30,758 nucleotides of DNA from a virus. The translations under genes were made by a program, and so were the position numbers. The stretch is taken from IMG/VR virus record IMGVR_UViG_3300017734_001485, positions 1 to 30,758 of that record; one strand, written 5' to 3'. The notes under the pieces were generated by a model that did no database searches, was not told where the DNA came from, and saw nothing but the letters and a program-made list of their open reading frames with translations. Positions 1-7,227 of the stretch are shown here, one piece after another (position 1 is the stretch's first letter; every line of letters starts with the position of its first letter).

Positions 1-336
1 CAGACCACTCGTTCTGGTTATGGTAGCTCTGACGTTGACCTTACTGACACTAGTGAGTCCTTTGGTCTCCCTGCTACTGCTGATCTTATGTTTGCCCTTA
101 TTAGCACTGAGGAACTTGAACAACTCGGACAGATTATGGTGAAGCAATTGAAGAATAGGTATAACGATGGAAATGTTAATAAGAGATTTGTGGTTGGTAT
201 TGATCGTGCCAAGATGAGACTGTATGACTGTGAGCAATCTGCTCAGAACGATATCCTTGACAGTGGGCAGGATGAGGAGTATAATAATGAGGAAGCAAAA
301 CCAAAAAAATCATTTGAGGGATTTAAGTTCTCATGA
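1..336 (+). CDS. 41: Replicative DNA helicase, T4 gp41-like (3' end only)
   Basis: This is the C-terminal 111 residues of a gene that begins before the window; frame 1 is open from base 1 to the TGA at 334-336. The segment SFGLPATADLMFAL matches the end of DnaB/gp41-type RecA-fold helicases (GLPATAD), followed by a KNRYND motif and an acidic, Lys-containing tail ending in FEGFKFS. In T4-like phages gp41 is the hexameric 5'-3' helicase that works with the gp61 primase; a gp61 homologue lies at 8780. The next gene starts inside the stop codon (ATGA), indicating coupled translation. The identification rests on the short conserved C-terminal motif and the gene neighbourhood, so the family is likely but the Walker motifs are outside the window. 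Confidence 0.8.
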   Translation, partial: QTTRSGYGSSDVDLTDTSESFGLPATADLMFALISTEELEQLGQIMVKQLKNRYNDGNVNKRFVVGIDRAKMRLYDCEQSAQNDILDSGQDEEYNNEEAKPKKSFEGFKFS

Positions 337-635
337 GAGGTTACTATTCTGTATTCAATCCCAGAGGTCAAAAAATTGCTGACTGTGGCATAGAAAGAGA
401 TGCAGTCAATCTCATGAGTATGAGAAACCGTCGTTGGGACGGACACTACTTTACTTTCATTCCTCTGCCTGGTGACATTGTTAATGTTACCTCTTCTAAG
501 CAATTACCTACAAAAGATATCGTCGTCAATATGGACGGTGGTGTTGGTGGTAGTTGGAAGCAAGTAGAGTACATTGAAATCAATGGACAGAAACTACCAA
601 TTCAACAATCCAAACAATCTAAATTAGACTTATGA
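333..635 (+). CDS. Conserved cyanophage protein of unknown function
   Basis: 100 aa, starting at an ATG that overlaps the helicase stop by 4 nt and ending with a 4-nt overlap into mazG. The N-terminus reads MRGYYSVFNPRGQKIADCGIERDAV, rich in aromatic residues, with a later PLPGDIVNV segment and a Gly-rich stretch. No signal peptide or membrane segment is visible. I recognise no functional domain. Position between helicase and mazG suggests an early or middle gene translated with them. Confidence 0.75.
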   Translation: MRGYYSVFNPRGQKIADCGIERDAVNLMSMRNRRWDGHYFTFIPLPGDIVNVTSSKQLPTKDIVVNMDGGVGGSWKQVEYIEINGQKLPIQQSKQSKLDL

Positions 636-1039
636 GTAATGTAAACACTGATGCATATCTTGAGTTTGTGAATGCCGTCACATCTCAACCAAGTAAAGAT
701 GCTGATGCATTTGAGTATCGTATTCAAGAACTTCGTGGAGAAGGATTTGAAACACATCGACTTCTTACTGCTGCTGTAGGAATGTCTGCTGAGGCAGGTG
801 AGTTTACTGAAGTCGTTAAGAAGATTATCTTCCAAGGCAAACCAGTAAATGAAGAGAATATGTTTCATCTGAAACGTGAACTTGGTGACATCATGTGGTA
901 TGTTGCACAGGCATGTATTGGTCTCAATATTTCTCTTGATGAAGTCATTGAGATGAATGTTGAGAAACTGATGGCTCGTTACCCTGGGGGTGAGTTTGAT
1001 GTTACTAAATCAGAAAACCGTAAAGAAGGAGATGTCTGA
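632..1039 (+). CDS. mazG: MazG-like nucleotide pyrophosphohydrolase
   Basis: 135 aa. The all-alpha NTP pyrophosphohydrolase signature is present: SAEAGEFTEVVKK carries the first metal-binding E-x-x-E motif, and RELGDIMWYVAQ carries the E-x-x-D motif. MazG enzymes hydrolyse (d)NTPs to NMP and PPi. Cyanophage MazG was first proposed to act on host (p)ppGpp, and some family members instead act on dGTP/dCTP; the sequence does not decide the substrate. Single-domain length is typical of phage MazG, shorter than two-domain bacterial MazG. It overlaps both neighbours (ATGA upstream; 1 nt downstream), so it sits in a coupled cluster after the helicase. Confidence 0.93.
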   Translation: MSNVNTDAYLEFVNAVTSQPSKDADAFEYRIQELRGEGFETHRLLTAAVGMSAEAGEFTEVVKKIIFQGKPVNEENMFHLKRELGDIMWYVAQACIGLNISLDEVIEMNVEKLMARYPGGEFDVTKSENRKEGDV

Positions 1040-1194
1040 TGGATAGTGCAGTAGAAGCATGGAACACTATGGGGTGGTTTGAGGGTTTCCTCTTTACCGC
1101 CTGGATTGTTGCTCTTTATGTGGGTAAACTTAAGATTGATCAAAGGTTTGCTCGTCGCACTGTTTATCGTGTAAAACTTGAGGAGAATAAATGA
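1039..1194 (+). CDS. Small single-span membrane protein
   Basis: 51 aa, ATG overlapping the mazG stop by one base (TGATG). It has one hydrophobic segment around residues 14-29 (FEGFLFTAWIVALYVG) followed by a basic, charged tail with several Arg and Lys, which predicts the tail in the cytoplasm by the positive-inside rule. The function is unknown. The overlap with both neighbours and continuous coding structure support it as a real gene. Confidence 0.65.
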   Translation: MDSAVEAWNTMGWFEGFLFTAWIVALYVGKLKIDQRFARRTVYRVKLEENK

Positions 1195-1340
1195 GTAAAA
1201 AGAAAAAGTCAAAGGACGAATGGTCCTATGAGAAAACAGCAGAAACTGAAGAAGCAATTAAACGACTACATGAATCAATTCGTATGCGTAAATTGAAAGA
1301 ACACGACGACAAAATGGGTTACGACACAGGAGGAAAATGA
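1191..1340 (+). CDS. Small Lys/Glu-rich protein of unknown function
   Basis: 49 aa. ATG overlaps the previous stop by 4 nt and is preceded by a strong GAGGAG ribosome-binding site near 1180. The protein is highly charged and probably alpha-helical: N-terminal MSKKKKSKDEW, then a Glu/Lys/Arg helix, ending DTGGK. It overlaps the next gene by 4 nt. No domain recognised. Confidence 0.6.
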   Translation: MSKKKKSKDEWSYEKTAETEEAIKRLHESIRMRKLKEHDDKMGYDTGGK

Positions 1341-1564
1341 AATTACTTACACTTGAAGATTATGAATTAGCAGGTCAAACATTTTGGCCTAAGTATTGGT
1401 ACATTGCTAAAGAACTTGGTGAAGGTGCTAAGACAGAAGACATCCTAAAAGTTATGGAAGCTGTTGGTGGTGTTGCTCTTAAATTGGCACTAGAAGAGAA
1501 AGGTGCGGGTCCATTCGGTTTTAATAAAAACAAGGAGGAGACAGAAGATGTTGGGCAAACTTGA
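1337..1564 (+). CDS. Conserved small protein of unknown function
   Basis: 75 aa. A perfect AGGAGG sits just ahead of the ATG. Opening residues MKLLTLEDYELAG are followed by a predicted helical core (DILKVMEAVGGVALKLAL) and an acidic tail. No membrane span or known motif. It overlaps the following gene by 17 nt, continuing the operon-like packing after mazG. Confidence 0.7.
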   Translation: MKLLTLEDYELAGQTFWPKYWYIAKELGEGAKTEDILKVMEAVGGVALKLALEEKGAGPFGFNKNKEETEDVGQT

Positions 1565-1931
1565 TCCAGAAGAAAACGTTATGAAAGATATTCCTCTTGA
1601 GGATATTCCCAGACACGATTGGACAAAAAATACCGATCGGTTCTTTGCCTGGGAAGATAATGGAGTCATGGATCGCATTCAAGATTTCATTGAAACTCTT
1701 AGTTGGGAAGAAGGTGATGACATTGTAGTTGAGATTGGAGGCACTGTTGTCTCTGGTATTCATCAGGGTGAGAACTACAACAAGAAGTGGGCAACACCTT
1801 ATGGTGTGCGTAAGTACAACAAAGATGCGTTTATCATTATCAGTAATCAATCTCGTAGAGATTTGACTAGATCTCAACCTATGGATAGAGAGCACAAACC
1901 TCAACACCCATATTCTCCACCAAAACAATAA
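1548..1931 (+). CDS. Conserved cyanophage protein of unknown function
   Basis: 127 aa from the ATG at 1548, chosen because AAGGAGGAG lies about 8 nt upstream; the open frame itself reaches back to 1503. Features: an acidic N-terminal part with repeated DIPLEDIPRHDW, a central FIETLSWEEGDDIVVEIGGTV stretch predicted to form beta strands, and a Pro/His/Arg-rich tail ending SPPKQ. No domain recognised. It is the last gene of the mazG cluster; a late promoter follows immediately. Confidence 0.7.
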   Translation: MLGKLDPEENVMKDIPLEDIPRHDWTKNTDRFFAWEDNGVMDRIQDFIETLSWEEGDDIVVEIGGTVVSGIHQGENYNKKWATPYGVRKYNKDAFIIISNQSRRDLTRSQPMDREHKPQHPYSPPKQ

Positions 1932-1939
1932 TATTTTTT

Positions 1940-1947
1940 TATAAATA
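1940..1947 (+). promoter_or_regulatory. T4-type late promoter TATAAATA
   Basis: Exact match to the T4 late promoter -10 element in the short gap between two genes, 21 nt before the ATG at 1969. It marks the switch from the mazG cluster to virion-type genes and would be read by the host RNA polymerase carrying the phage gp55-type sigma factor. Confidence 0.75.
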
Positions 1948-1968
1948 AAAGAAAGTATTTAGATTAAG

Positions 1969-2718
1969 ATGGACAGCAAGACCTTTAACTCTCTTTCTGA
2001 AGCATACTCATCAGTATATACTGAAACTGTTGATGAAGCAATGACTGTTACTAATGCTGATAAGAAAGGAAATACTCCTGCATATCAAGCATATAAAGCA
2101 GGCAAAAAAGATAAAGGTGGCAAAGCAATGTATAAGGCTGCCGATCACATGAAAGAAGGTGATGGTGATCCTTGCTGGGATTCCCACAAGCAAGTTGGAA
2201 TGAAGAAGAAAGGTGGTAAGATGGTTCCCAACTGCGTTCCCAAGAACGAAGAGGTTGAGACTGAAGTTGAAGAGGGTTACAAAGAACTCTCAAGAGACAA
2301 GAGAAACAACATGTTCCGTAAGGCAGGAAACTTGTCACGTACAGCACTACAAGGTGGTGACAAAGGAACTGAAGCACATAAGAAGTCTGGTAAGATTGTC
2401 AAGGCACTGAACAAAGATGCTGAGAAATATGATAGAAACGACGTGAAGAAAGAGGAACTAGAAGCAACTGGTCTCTTTACAGAAGAGGAGATTAATGCTA
2501 TCCTAGAAGCTGACGAGCAGTTTGACGAAGCAATGAGTTCTTATGACCGCAATCGCAAGAGAGCAGCACAGAGAGCAGCAGACAGAAATGCAGCAAGAGC
2601 AGCAGGTAAAACTGGTGTAGTTCCTGGTGTAGGATATGTTACTCCCAGAAAGGAGAAAGAATCATATACCGATGAGAAGGGAACCGAACGTCATAAGTCG
2701 GGAGCAAAGGCTGCCTAG
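1969..2718 (+). CDS. Putative internal head protein, Lys/Arg-rich
   Basis: 249 aa behind a late promoter. The N-terminus MDSKTFNSLSEAYSSVY resembles the amphipathic capsid-targeting sequences of T4 internal proteins and contains LSE|A, a match to the T4 prohead protease (gp21) cleavage rule (L/I)-x-E|. Next come a Gly/Lys-rich block (residues about 25-90), an acidic middle and a strongly basic Arg/Ala-rich region with KRAAQRAADRNAARAAG, as expected of a DNA-associated core protein. No enzymatic motif seen. Packaging into the head is inferred from the late promoter, composition and N-terminus, not demonstrated. Confidence 0.6.
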   Translation: MDSKTFNSLSEAYSSVYTETVDEAMTVTNADKKGNTPAYQAYKAGKKDKGGKAMYKAADHMKEGDGDPCWDSHKQVGMKKKGGKMVPNCVPKNEEVETEVEEGYKELSRDKRNNMFRKAGNLSRTALQGGDKGTEAHKKSGKIVKALNKDAEKYDRNDVKKEELEATGLFTEEEINAILEADEQFDEAMSSYDRNRKRAAQRAADRNAARAAGKTGVVPGVGYVTPRKEKESYTDEKGTERHKSGAKAA

Positions 2719-2725
2719 TATTGTC

Positions 2726-2733
2726 CATAAATA
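2726..2733 (+). promoter_or_regulatory. T4-type late promoter CATAAATA
   Basis: Exact ATAAATA core in the 24-nt gap after the previous gene, 9 nt before the ATG at 2743. The very short leader implies a transcript starting close to or within the start region, so this could be a weak or leaderless arrangement, or the gene may rely on readthrough. Confidence 0.55.
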
Positions 2734-2742
2734 AAAATAAAA

Positions 2743-4077
2743 ATGGCAACTGTCGCAGAAACATTACTTGCCCTTAATGAGATTCTTCAGGATTATGACA
2801 CTGAAGTAAAGAGTGCTGGATCTAGGGTTACAACTCTTCATGTCCGCACTAAAGAAAGGTCGGAAGCAAGGGAAGAAATTAAGGCAGCATTTGCTAAGAA
2901 GGGTATAGAGGTAGAACAAACTAAAGTTCCTGGATCTACTTTTGAAGGTCTAAAGGTATCTGAGAGTTCTTCCACATACTTAAATATTGTATTCAAACCA
3001 AAAGCAGGTGGTGGATCTGGTGCTGGTGCAGCTGTCACTAAAATGGCAGAATCTGCACAAGCAGTTTATGCTGCAGTGGCATTTGGTCTTGGAAGAAAGA
3101 TAACGCACTCAGACATTACTCCAGATAATGTTAATGCAAATAAAGATAAGTTTGATATTGATGAAAATATTGAGAAGATCTTGAATGAACTCCCTGATGA
3201 TTGGATTGAATCCTCAGTCCTAGGTGCCAATGAGTTATGGGAGAAATTTAAAGGTATTAAAAATGGAATAGTATTTCATAGGGGATCGAAGACAGTAGAT
3301 CATATTGAAAATCAATTTAAGAGAATTAAAAAGATTGAAGGTATAAGAATTGATATTAATAAGTGGTCTCCAGCAGACATATATGTAACAACACCAAAGT
3401 ACGATCCTGACTGTTTGGAAAATGAGAAATCAATCAAAGGATTGAATCAATGTATGAATGAAAGAATCAATCCATCCGATCCAAAGATGTTTGGAGTTTC
3501 TCTCAAAAAGATGTCTAGAACTTCTAATCTAAAGGTTCTTAATTATGATAAAAAAGATTCTTTGGAGAAAGAGTTTACGAACTTCACCATGAACTATGAT
3601 AGTATTGACACGTATTTGAATTTTAAAGATGGTACAAAGATTCAGTTTAGATCTTTTGGTGGTGCTAATGCATTAACTGGATGGCAAGGTGAGGTGAAAG
3701 GTCAAAAGGCAAATCAAGGAAAAATATCTTTGGGACCAGTTAACCTTCTTCTCAAGATGCATGGTGTTCCTCAGATAGACACTACATATGCCAAAAAGAT
3801 AAAGTCAGATCCAGCAGGTATTATAAAATATGTTACTGATGGTTTAGATAAATATTCAACAGGATACACAGTTGAAAAATTTGCTAAATTGCAATTAGAT
3901 AAGACTAAGAAAAATCATTTTGATTCTTGGTTATATTCAAAAGTCCATTGCATTGCGATTATAGATGCTATTAATGGTATAAAAAATTCTGAAAAACAGA
4001 AGCAGGTTTGTGAAGATTTTTATCTCTATGCAAATTCTAGATCATCATTGTCAGCCCCGTATTGGAAATTGGAATAA
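2743..4077 (+). CDS. Unknown late protein; possible PD-(D/E)XK-like nuclease
   Basis: 444 aa. The N-terminal 90 residues form a predicted alpha/beta domain ending with a Gly-rich linker (FKPKAGGGSGAGA). A central segment contains KWSPADIYV (W208-V215) and, about 40 residues on, FGVSLKKM (K255, K256). This D...S-x-K layout resembles PD-(D/E)XK phosphodiesterase cores, where a strand-borne D is followed by (D/E/S)-x-K. The C-terminus ends in a Tyr/Ser-rich FYLYANSRSSLSAPYWKL. The nuclease reading is an inference from two short motifs. It has a late promoter upstream and sits among putative head proteins, so a virion-associated role is possible. It lacks the capsid-targeting N-terminus of its neighbours. 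Confidence 0.6.
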   Translation: MATVAETLLALNEILQDYDTEVKSAGSRVTTLHVRTKERSEAREEIKAAFAKKGIEVEQTKVPGSTFEGLKVSESSSTYLNIVFKPKAGGGSGAGAAVTKMAESAQAVYAAVAFGLGRKITHSDITPDNVNANKDKFDIDENIEKILNELPDDWIESSVLGANELWEKFKGIKNGIVFHRGSKTVDHIENQFKRIKKIEGIRIDINKWSPADIYVTTPKYDPDCLENEKSIKGLNQCMNERINPSDPKMFGVSLKKMSRTSNLKVLNYDKKDSLEKEFTNFTMNYDSIDTYLNFKDGTKIQFRSFGGANALTGWQGEVKGQKANQGKISLGPVNLLLKMHGVPQIDTTYAKKIKSDPAGIIKYVTDGLDKYSTGYTVEKFAKLQLDKTKKNHFDSWLYSKVHCIAIIDAINGIKNSEKQKQVCEDFYLYANSRSSLSAPYWKLE

Positions 4078-4080
4078 ATA
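4073..4080 (+). promoter_or_regulatory. T4-type late promoter AATAAATA
   Basis: The ATAAATA core overlaps the stop codon of the preceding gene and lies 23 nt before the ATG at 4104, the usual distance for late promoters in this window. Confidence 0.6.
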
Positions 4081-4103
4081 ATACATAAGGACTAATAATA
4101 TAA

Positions 4104-5327
4104 ATGAAAAGTTTTCTACAGTTCCTAAAAGAAGCAGGTGAGGGTGCCTCAGCACAGGCAAAGAAACTCAACCTAAAGAGTGATGGGCATGGTGGTTGGT
4201 ATGACTCCCGTGGAGAATTTGTTGCGAAAACTGAAAGTGGTAAACTAAAGTTTTATAATAAGAACCAGAAGGTTGGTGAGAGAGACGGTAATCAAGATAC
4301 AAATCAGGTTTCACAAAAGCAAGACGAAACTAAGAAGAAGCAAAAGAAAGAAGAACCCAAAGGTGATTCTAAGAAAGAATCACCAGAAGAAGATAAAGAT
4401 GAGCAGTCTGATACCTTAACTATTGTATTTGGTAGGTTTAATCCACCAACAGTTGGTCATGAAAAACTTCTGAGTATGGCAAAGAAATCTTCTACTGGTG
4501 GAGATTATAAAGTATACCCTTCACGTTCTCAGGATCCTAAGAAGAATCCTCTTGACCCTGATATGAAGATTTCATTTATGAAGAAGATGTTCCCTGATTA
4601 TGAAGAGAACATTGTCAATGATCCAAAAATGAAAAATATCTTTGATGTTCTGGTAGCAGCAAATGAAGATGGATATGGAAATGTAAACATTGTTGTTGGT
4701 TCAGATCGACAAGCAGAGTTTGAGAATCTTGCTCAGAAATATAATGGTCAACTTTATGAGTTTGATTTGATTCGTGTCATCTCTGCTGGTGTAAGAGATG
4801 CAGATGCTGAAGGTGTAGAAGGAATGTCTGCATCCAAGATGCGTAAAGCAGTTATTGCTGATGACTTTGAATCATTCCGTAAAGGAACACCTAAGAAACT
4901 TGATGATGGTGATACTAAGGCACTCTTCAATGCAGTTCGTACTGGTATGAAACTGAAGAGTAAAGAAAAAGTCACTGCAGAGATGTGGGAAATTGCTCCT
5001 AAGTATGATCATAAAGGACTTCGTGAAAACTATATCTCTGGGAAAATTTTTAGTCTTGGAGATATTGTAGAGAATCTAAACACTGGATTGGTTGGTGAAA
5101 TTATTCGTAGAGGAACTAATCATCTCATTTGTGTTACTAAAGAAAACTATATGTTCAAGTCTTGGATTAAGGATGTGATGGAAGCAGTTGTAAATTATCC
5201 TGGACCTTCTGGTGTACCTGGTCCAGAGAGAGAAGTTGGAACTGATGCAAATAGAAACTATACTATGAGGATGACAGGAACTAGTGCTATTAAGAATTTC
5301 ATAAATAAATACAAGGCTAAAAAGTAA
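4104..5327 (+). CDS. Virion-type protein with NMNAT/cytidylyltransferase-like domain
   Basis: 407 aa. The start MKSFLQFLKEAGEG closely resembles the capsid-targeting sequence of T4 internal proteins (MKTYQEF-type) and contains LKE|A, a fit to the gp21 protease site. Residues 40-100 are a Lys/Glu/Gln-rich linker. From about 104 there is an HxGH-type nucleotidyltransferase fold: VFGRFNPPTVGHEKLL (T116-x-G-H119) and GMSASKMRKA (S242-A-S-K-M-R247, the ISSTxxR motif). Such domains transfer AMP or CMP to mononucleotides (NMN adenylyltransferase, cytidylyltransferase). Substrate is not determined here. Residues 290-407 are an additional domain without known motif. A late promoter precedes it, so the enzyme domain is probably expressed late and may be packaged. 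Confidence 0.75.
   Translation: MKSFLQFLKEAGEGASAQAKKLNLKSDGHGGWYDSRGEFVAKTESGKLKFYNKNQKVGERDGNQDTNQVSQKQDETKKKQKKEEPKGDSKKESPEEDKDEQSDTLTIVFGRFNPPTVGHEKLLSMAKKSSTGGDYKVYPSRSQDPKKNPLDPDMKISFMKKMFPDYEENIVNDPKMKNIFDVLVAANEDGYGNVNIVVGSDRQAEFENLAQKYNGQLYEFDLIRVISAGVRDADAEGVEGMSASKMRKAVIADDFESFRKGTPKKLDDGDTKALFNAVRTGMKLKSKEKVTAEMWEIAPKYDHKGLRENYISGKIFSLGDIVENLNTGLVGEIIRRGTNHLICVTKENYMFKSWIKDVMEAVVNYPGPSGVPGPEREVGTDANRNYTMRMTGTSAIKNFINKYKAKK
5300..5307 (+). promoter_or_regulatory. T4-type late promoter CATAAATA
   Basis: Located inside the 3' end of the nucleotidyltransferase gene, 34 nt before the ATG at 5342. Exact ATAAATA core. Confidence 0.6.
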
Positions 5328-5341
5328 AACATTTTATACTC

Positions 5342-6694
5342 ATGTCAATGAATCCTCTTAACGACATTTCTCAAGTGTATCTTGAGAAGGTAGCAAACGT
5401 TTCCGAAAAGAAAGATGATTCATATCTTGAACCAGATATGAAAAAACGTCAGACGAATAATGAGAAAGCCCGTAAGGAAATGGCAAAGGTGAAGGGTCAG
5501 AAGAACCCTCATTTTGAAGAAACTCAAGTTGTTGAGAAACTTGATCCTGTAGGCAAGGAAGATGGTGACGTTGATAATGATGGTGATAAGGATAAGTCAG
5601 ATAAGTATTTGTTGAAACGTCGTAAAGCAATTGGTAAGGCAATTTTAAATAAAAAAGTATCTGAAGGAACTAGTAAGGATGTTGAAGTTCCATCTAAAGA
5701 TATTGTAAACCTTGCAAAAAAAGCAGCAAAGAGAATTGATACTAATGTAAGTGGTGATGTTGATAAAAAAGATAAATCTATGGGAGATTATGGTGAGTTT
5801 GTTCCTTCTCCTGACGGTAAGAAGAAAATAACTACTAAGATTGGTGAAGGATATTCAAACTGGAGAGATGATCTTCGTGAAGTTGTTGGTGAAGATGGTG
5901 AAGACAAGAAGCAAGTAAAGGAAAAGAATGTAAAGAATACTATTAAGATTAATCCTAAGATTTCTGAGGAAGTTACGATCCTAGAAAGCACTGAGATGGA
6001 TGAAGTAGATCTTGCTGCTTATACTGTGTACGATGAACTAGTTCATGAAGGATTTGATGTATATGATGTAGAAGATGCTATTGAGTATGCGATTATTGAA
6101 GCAACAGTAACTTTCGGTCATGATACCGAGAAACCACATGAGAAAGATACTTCTACTGGTCGCATGGTGAAGGCAGTTGGTAGACTTGCAAGACAGAAAC
6201 TTAAGTCTACTGGTAAGAAAGCAAGACTAAAGTCTGCCCAAGCACAAGTTGCTGCTTACAATAAAGGTAGAGAAGTCAAACAAAAAGTAGGTGATAAAGC
6301 AAGAGGTGCAAAATCTGGTATCAAAGCAAAGATCAGAAAGGCAGCACAGAAAGTTGTTAATCGTATGAGTGAGGAGACTTCTATGTCAATGACTCCTCAA
6401 GAAGTTGCTCTCCAGAAAAAGAAAGCAATGGTTGATCAGCAAATTGCACAGAAGAGAAAGCAGTCTTTAAATAAAGTTACAAAGGAAGAAACCGAAGATT
6501 CTTTGAAGGATCGTCGCATGGAACGTGGTGGTGTTGATGGAAACAACCGTTATAATAAAGCACCTGGTAAACCAAATACATTTGGTAAGAAACCTGGTAA
6601 AAAATATGATGGCATGTCTGCCGTCGAGAAAGTAAAGGCAAGTATCCGTGCCAAGCATGGACAGGGTGCCATTATTGATACCAAGAAGAAGTAA
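5342..6694 (+). CDS. Putative virion protein, Lys-rich with dockerin/EF-hand-like loop
   Basis: 450 aa, strongly charged (Lys, Glu, Asp), low complexity in places and probably extended or helical. Residues 76-87 read DVDNDGDKDKSD, matching the DxDxDGxxDxxD calcium-loop pattern of dockerin/EF-hand motifs, and are followed by a basic YLLKRRKAIGKAI. A central acidic patch (about 218-256) lies between basic blocks; a second basic stretch around 275-345 is Lys/Arg/Ala rich. The start MSMNPLNDISQVYLEKV is amphipathic but lacks a clean protease site. Late promoter upstream and gene context point to a virion protein, perhaps an internal one. No catalytic motif is seen. Confidence 0.6.
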   Translation: MSMNPLNDISQVYLEKVANVSEKKDDSYLEPDMKKRQTNNEKARKEMAKVKGQKNPHFEETQVVEKLDPVGKEDGDVDNDGDKDKSDKYLLKRRKAIGKAILNKKVSEGTSKDVEVPSKDIVNLAKKAAKRIDTNVSGDVDKKDKSMGDYGEFVPSPDGKKKITTKIGEGYSNWRDDLREVVGEDGEDKKQVKEKNVKNTIKINPKISEEVTILESTEMDEVDLAAYTVYDELVHEGFDVYDVEDAIEYAIIEATVTFGHDTEKPHEKDTSTGRMVKAVGRLARQKLKSTGKKARLKSAQAQVAAYNKGREVKQKVGDKARGAKSGIKAKIRKAAQKVVNRMSEETSMSMTPQEVALQKKKAMVDQQIAQKRKQSLNKVTKEETEDSLKDRRMERGGVDGNNRYNKAPGKPNTFGKKPGKKYDGMSAVEKVKASIRAKHGQGAIIDTKKK

Positions 6695-6900
6695 TGCCTG
6701 CCGTATCTAAGGCACAGCAAAGATTTATGGGTATGGTTTATGCCACCAAGAAAGGTGACATGACCAATCCTTCTCCTGAGGTTGCTCAAGCAGCAGCATC
6801 AATGAAGAAGAGTGATGCGAAAGATTTTGCTTCTACTAAGCATGAAAAATTACCTGAGAAAAAGAAAAAATCTCTTAAGGAATTTTTAGAGAATATATAG
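6694..6900 (+). CDS. DUF3008 family small protein
   Basis: 68 aa. The sequence MPAVSKAQQRFMGMVYATKKGD and SDAKDFASTKHEKLPEKKK matches the DUF3008 family as I know it (start MPA.SKAQQR.MGMV, later DAKDFASTKH..LPEK). Family function is unknown; members are small, basic and occur in bacteria and phages. The ATG overlaps the last base of the preceding stop (TAATG). The C-terminal addition KKKSLKEFLENI resembles the short amphipathic segment found at the N-terminus of the protein at 4104. Confidence 0.85.
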   Translation: MPAVSKAQQRFMGMVYATKKGDMTNPSPEVAQAAASMKKSDAKDFASTKHEKLPEKKKKSLKEFLENI

Positions 6901-6921
6901 TATTAACAACTGAGGTTTACT

Positions 6922-7134
6922 ATGCTTGCATTCCTACTCCCAATCGCATCAAAAATTATCAAAGATGCTGTTTCAAATATTCCAGAAAATGAAGAACTCG
7001 GTGAGAAGATGGTTGAGATCTGTCTTGTTATTCTTGCTAAAGCAGTTAAGTTGACCAAGACTGATATGGATGATCAACTTCTAGAGGTTGTTTCTAAAGC
7101 AATTCTTGCAAGGGATGACGCACCTGCGGAATAA
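6922..7134 (+). CDS. Conserved small protein of unknown function
   Basis: 70 aa, with a modest GAGG ribosome site upstream. The first 18 residues are hydrophobic (MLAFLLPIASKIIKDAV) and the rest is predicted helical with PENEELGEKMVEICLVILAKAVKLTKTDMDDQLL. It could be a peripheral membrane or helical-bundle protein; the hydrophobic N-terminus is too short and interrupted by Lys to call a secure membrane span. It is the last gene before a terminator at 7158. Confidence 0.65.
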   Translation: MLAFLLPIASKIIKDAVSNIPENEELGEKMVEICLVILAKAVKLTKTDMDDQLLEVVSKAILARDDAPAE

Positions 7135-7135
7135 G

Positions 7136-7143
7136 TATAAATA
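7136..7143 (+). promoter_or_regulatory. TATAAATA late-promoter-like motif ahead of a terminator
   Basis: Exact TATAAATA directly after the stop of the previous gene, but a hairpin terminator begins 15 nt downstream, so it may be non-productive or make a very short RNA. Confidence 0.4.
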
Positions 7144-7157
7144 AGAAAATAAATGAT

Positions 7158-7187
7158 ATGGAGATCATTTCGTGGTCTCCATTTTTT
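7158..7187 (+). terminator. Intrinsic terminator
   Basis: Inverted repeat ATGGAGA (7158-7164) and TCTCCAT (7176-7182) with extra inner CA/TG pairing, followed by a T run to 7187. It separates the head-protein cluster from the structural gene at 7228. Confidence 0.8.
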
Positions 7188-7194
7188 ATAAATA
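7187..7194 (+). promoter_or_regulatory. T4-type late promoter TATAAATA
   Basis: Begins in the last T of the terminator T run and lies 33 nt before the ATG at 7228, giving the following structural gene its own late transcript. Confidence 0.75.
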
Positions 7195-7227
7195 TCTAAT
7201 AGCAAATGTATTCAAAGGAAAAGAAAC

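Noticed and set aside
1521-1928. Minus-strand 135-aa open frame opposite the gene at 1548
   Set aside because: It is antisense to a gene with a strong ribosome site, lacks a recognisable domain or its own signal, and no minus-strand genes are otherwise supported.
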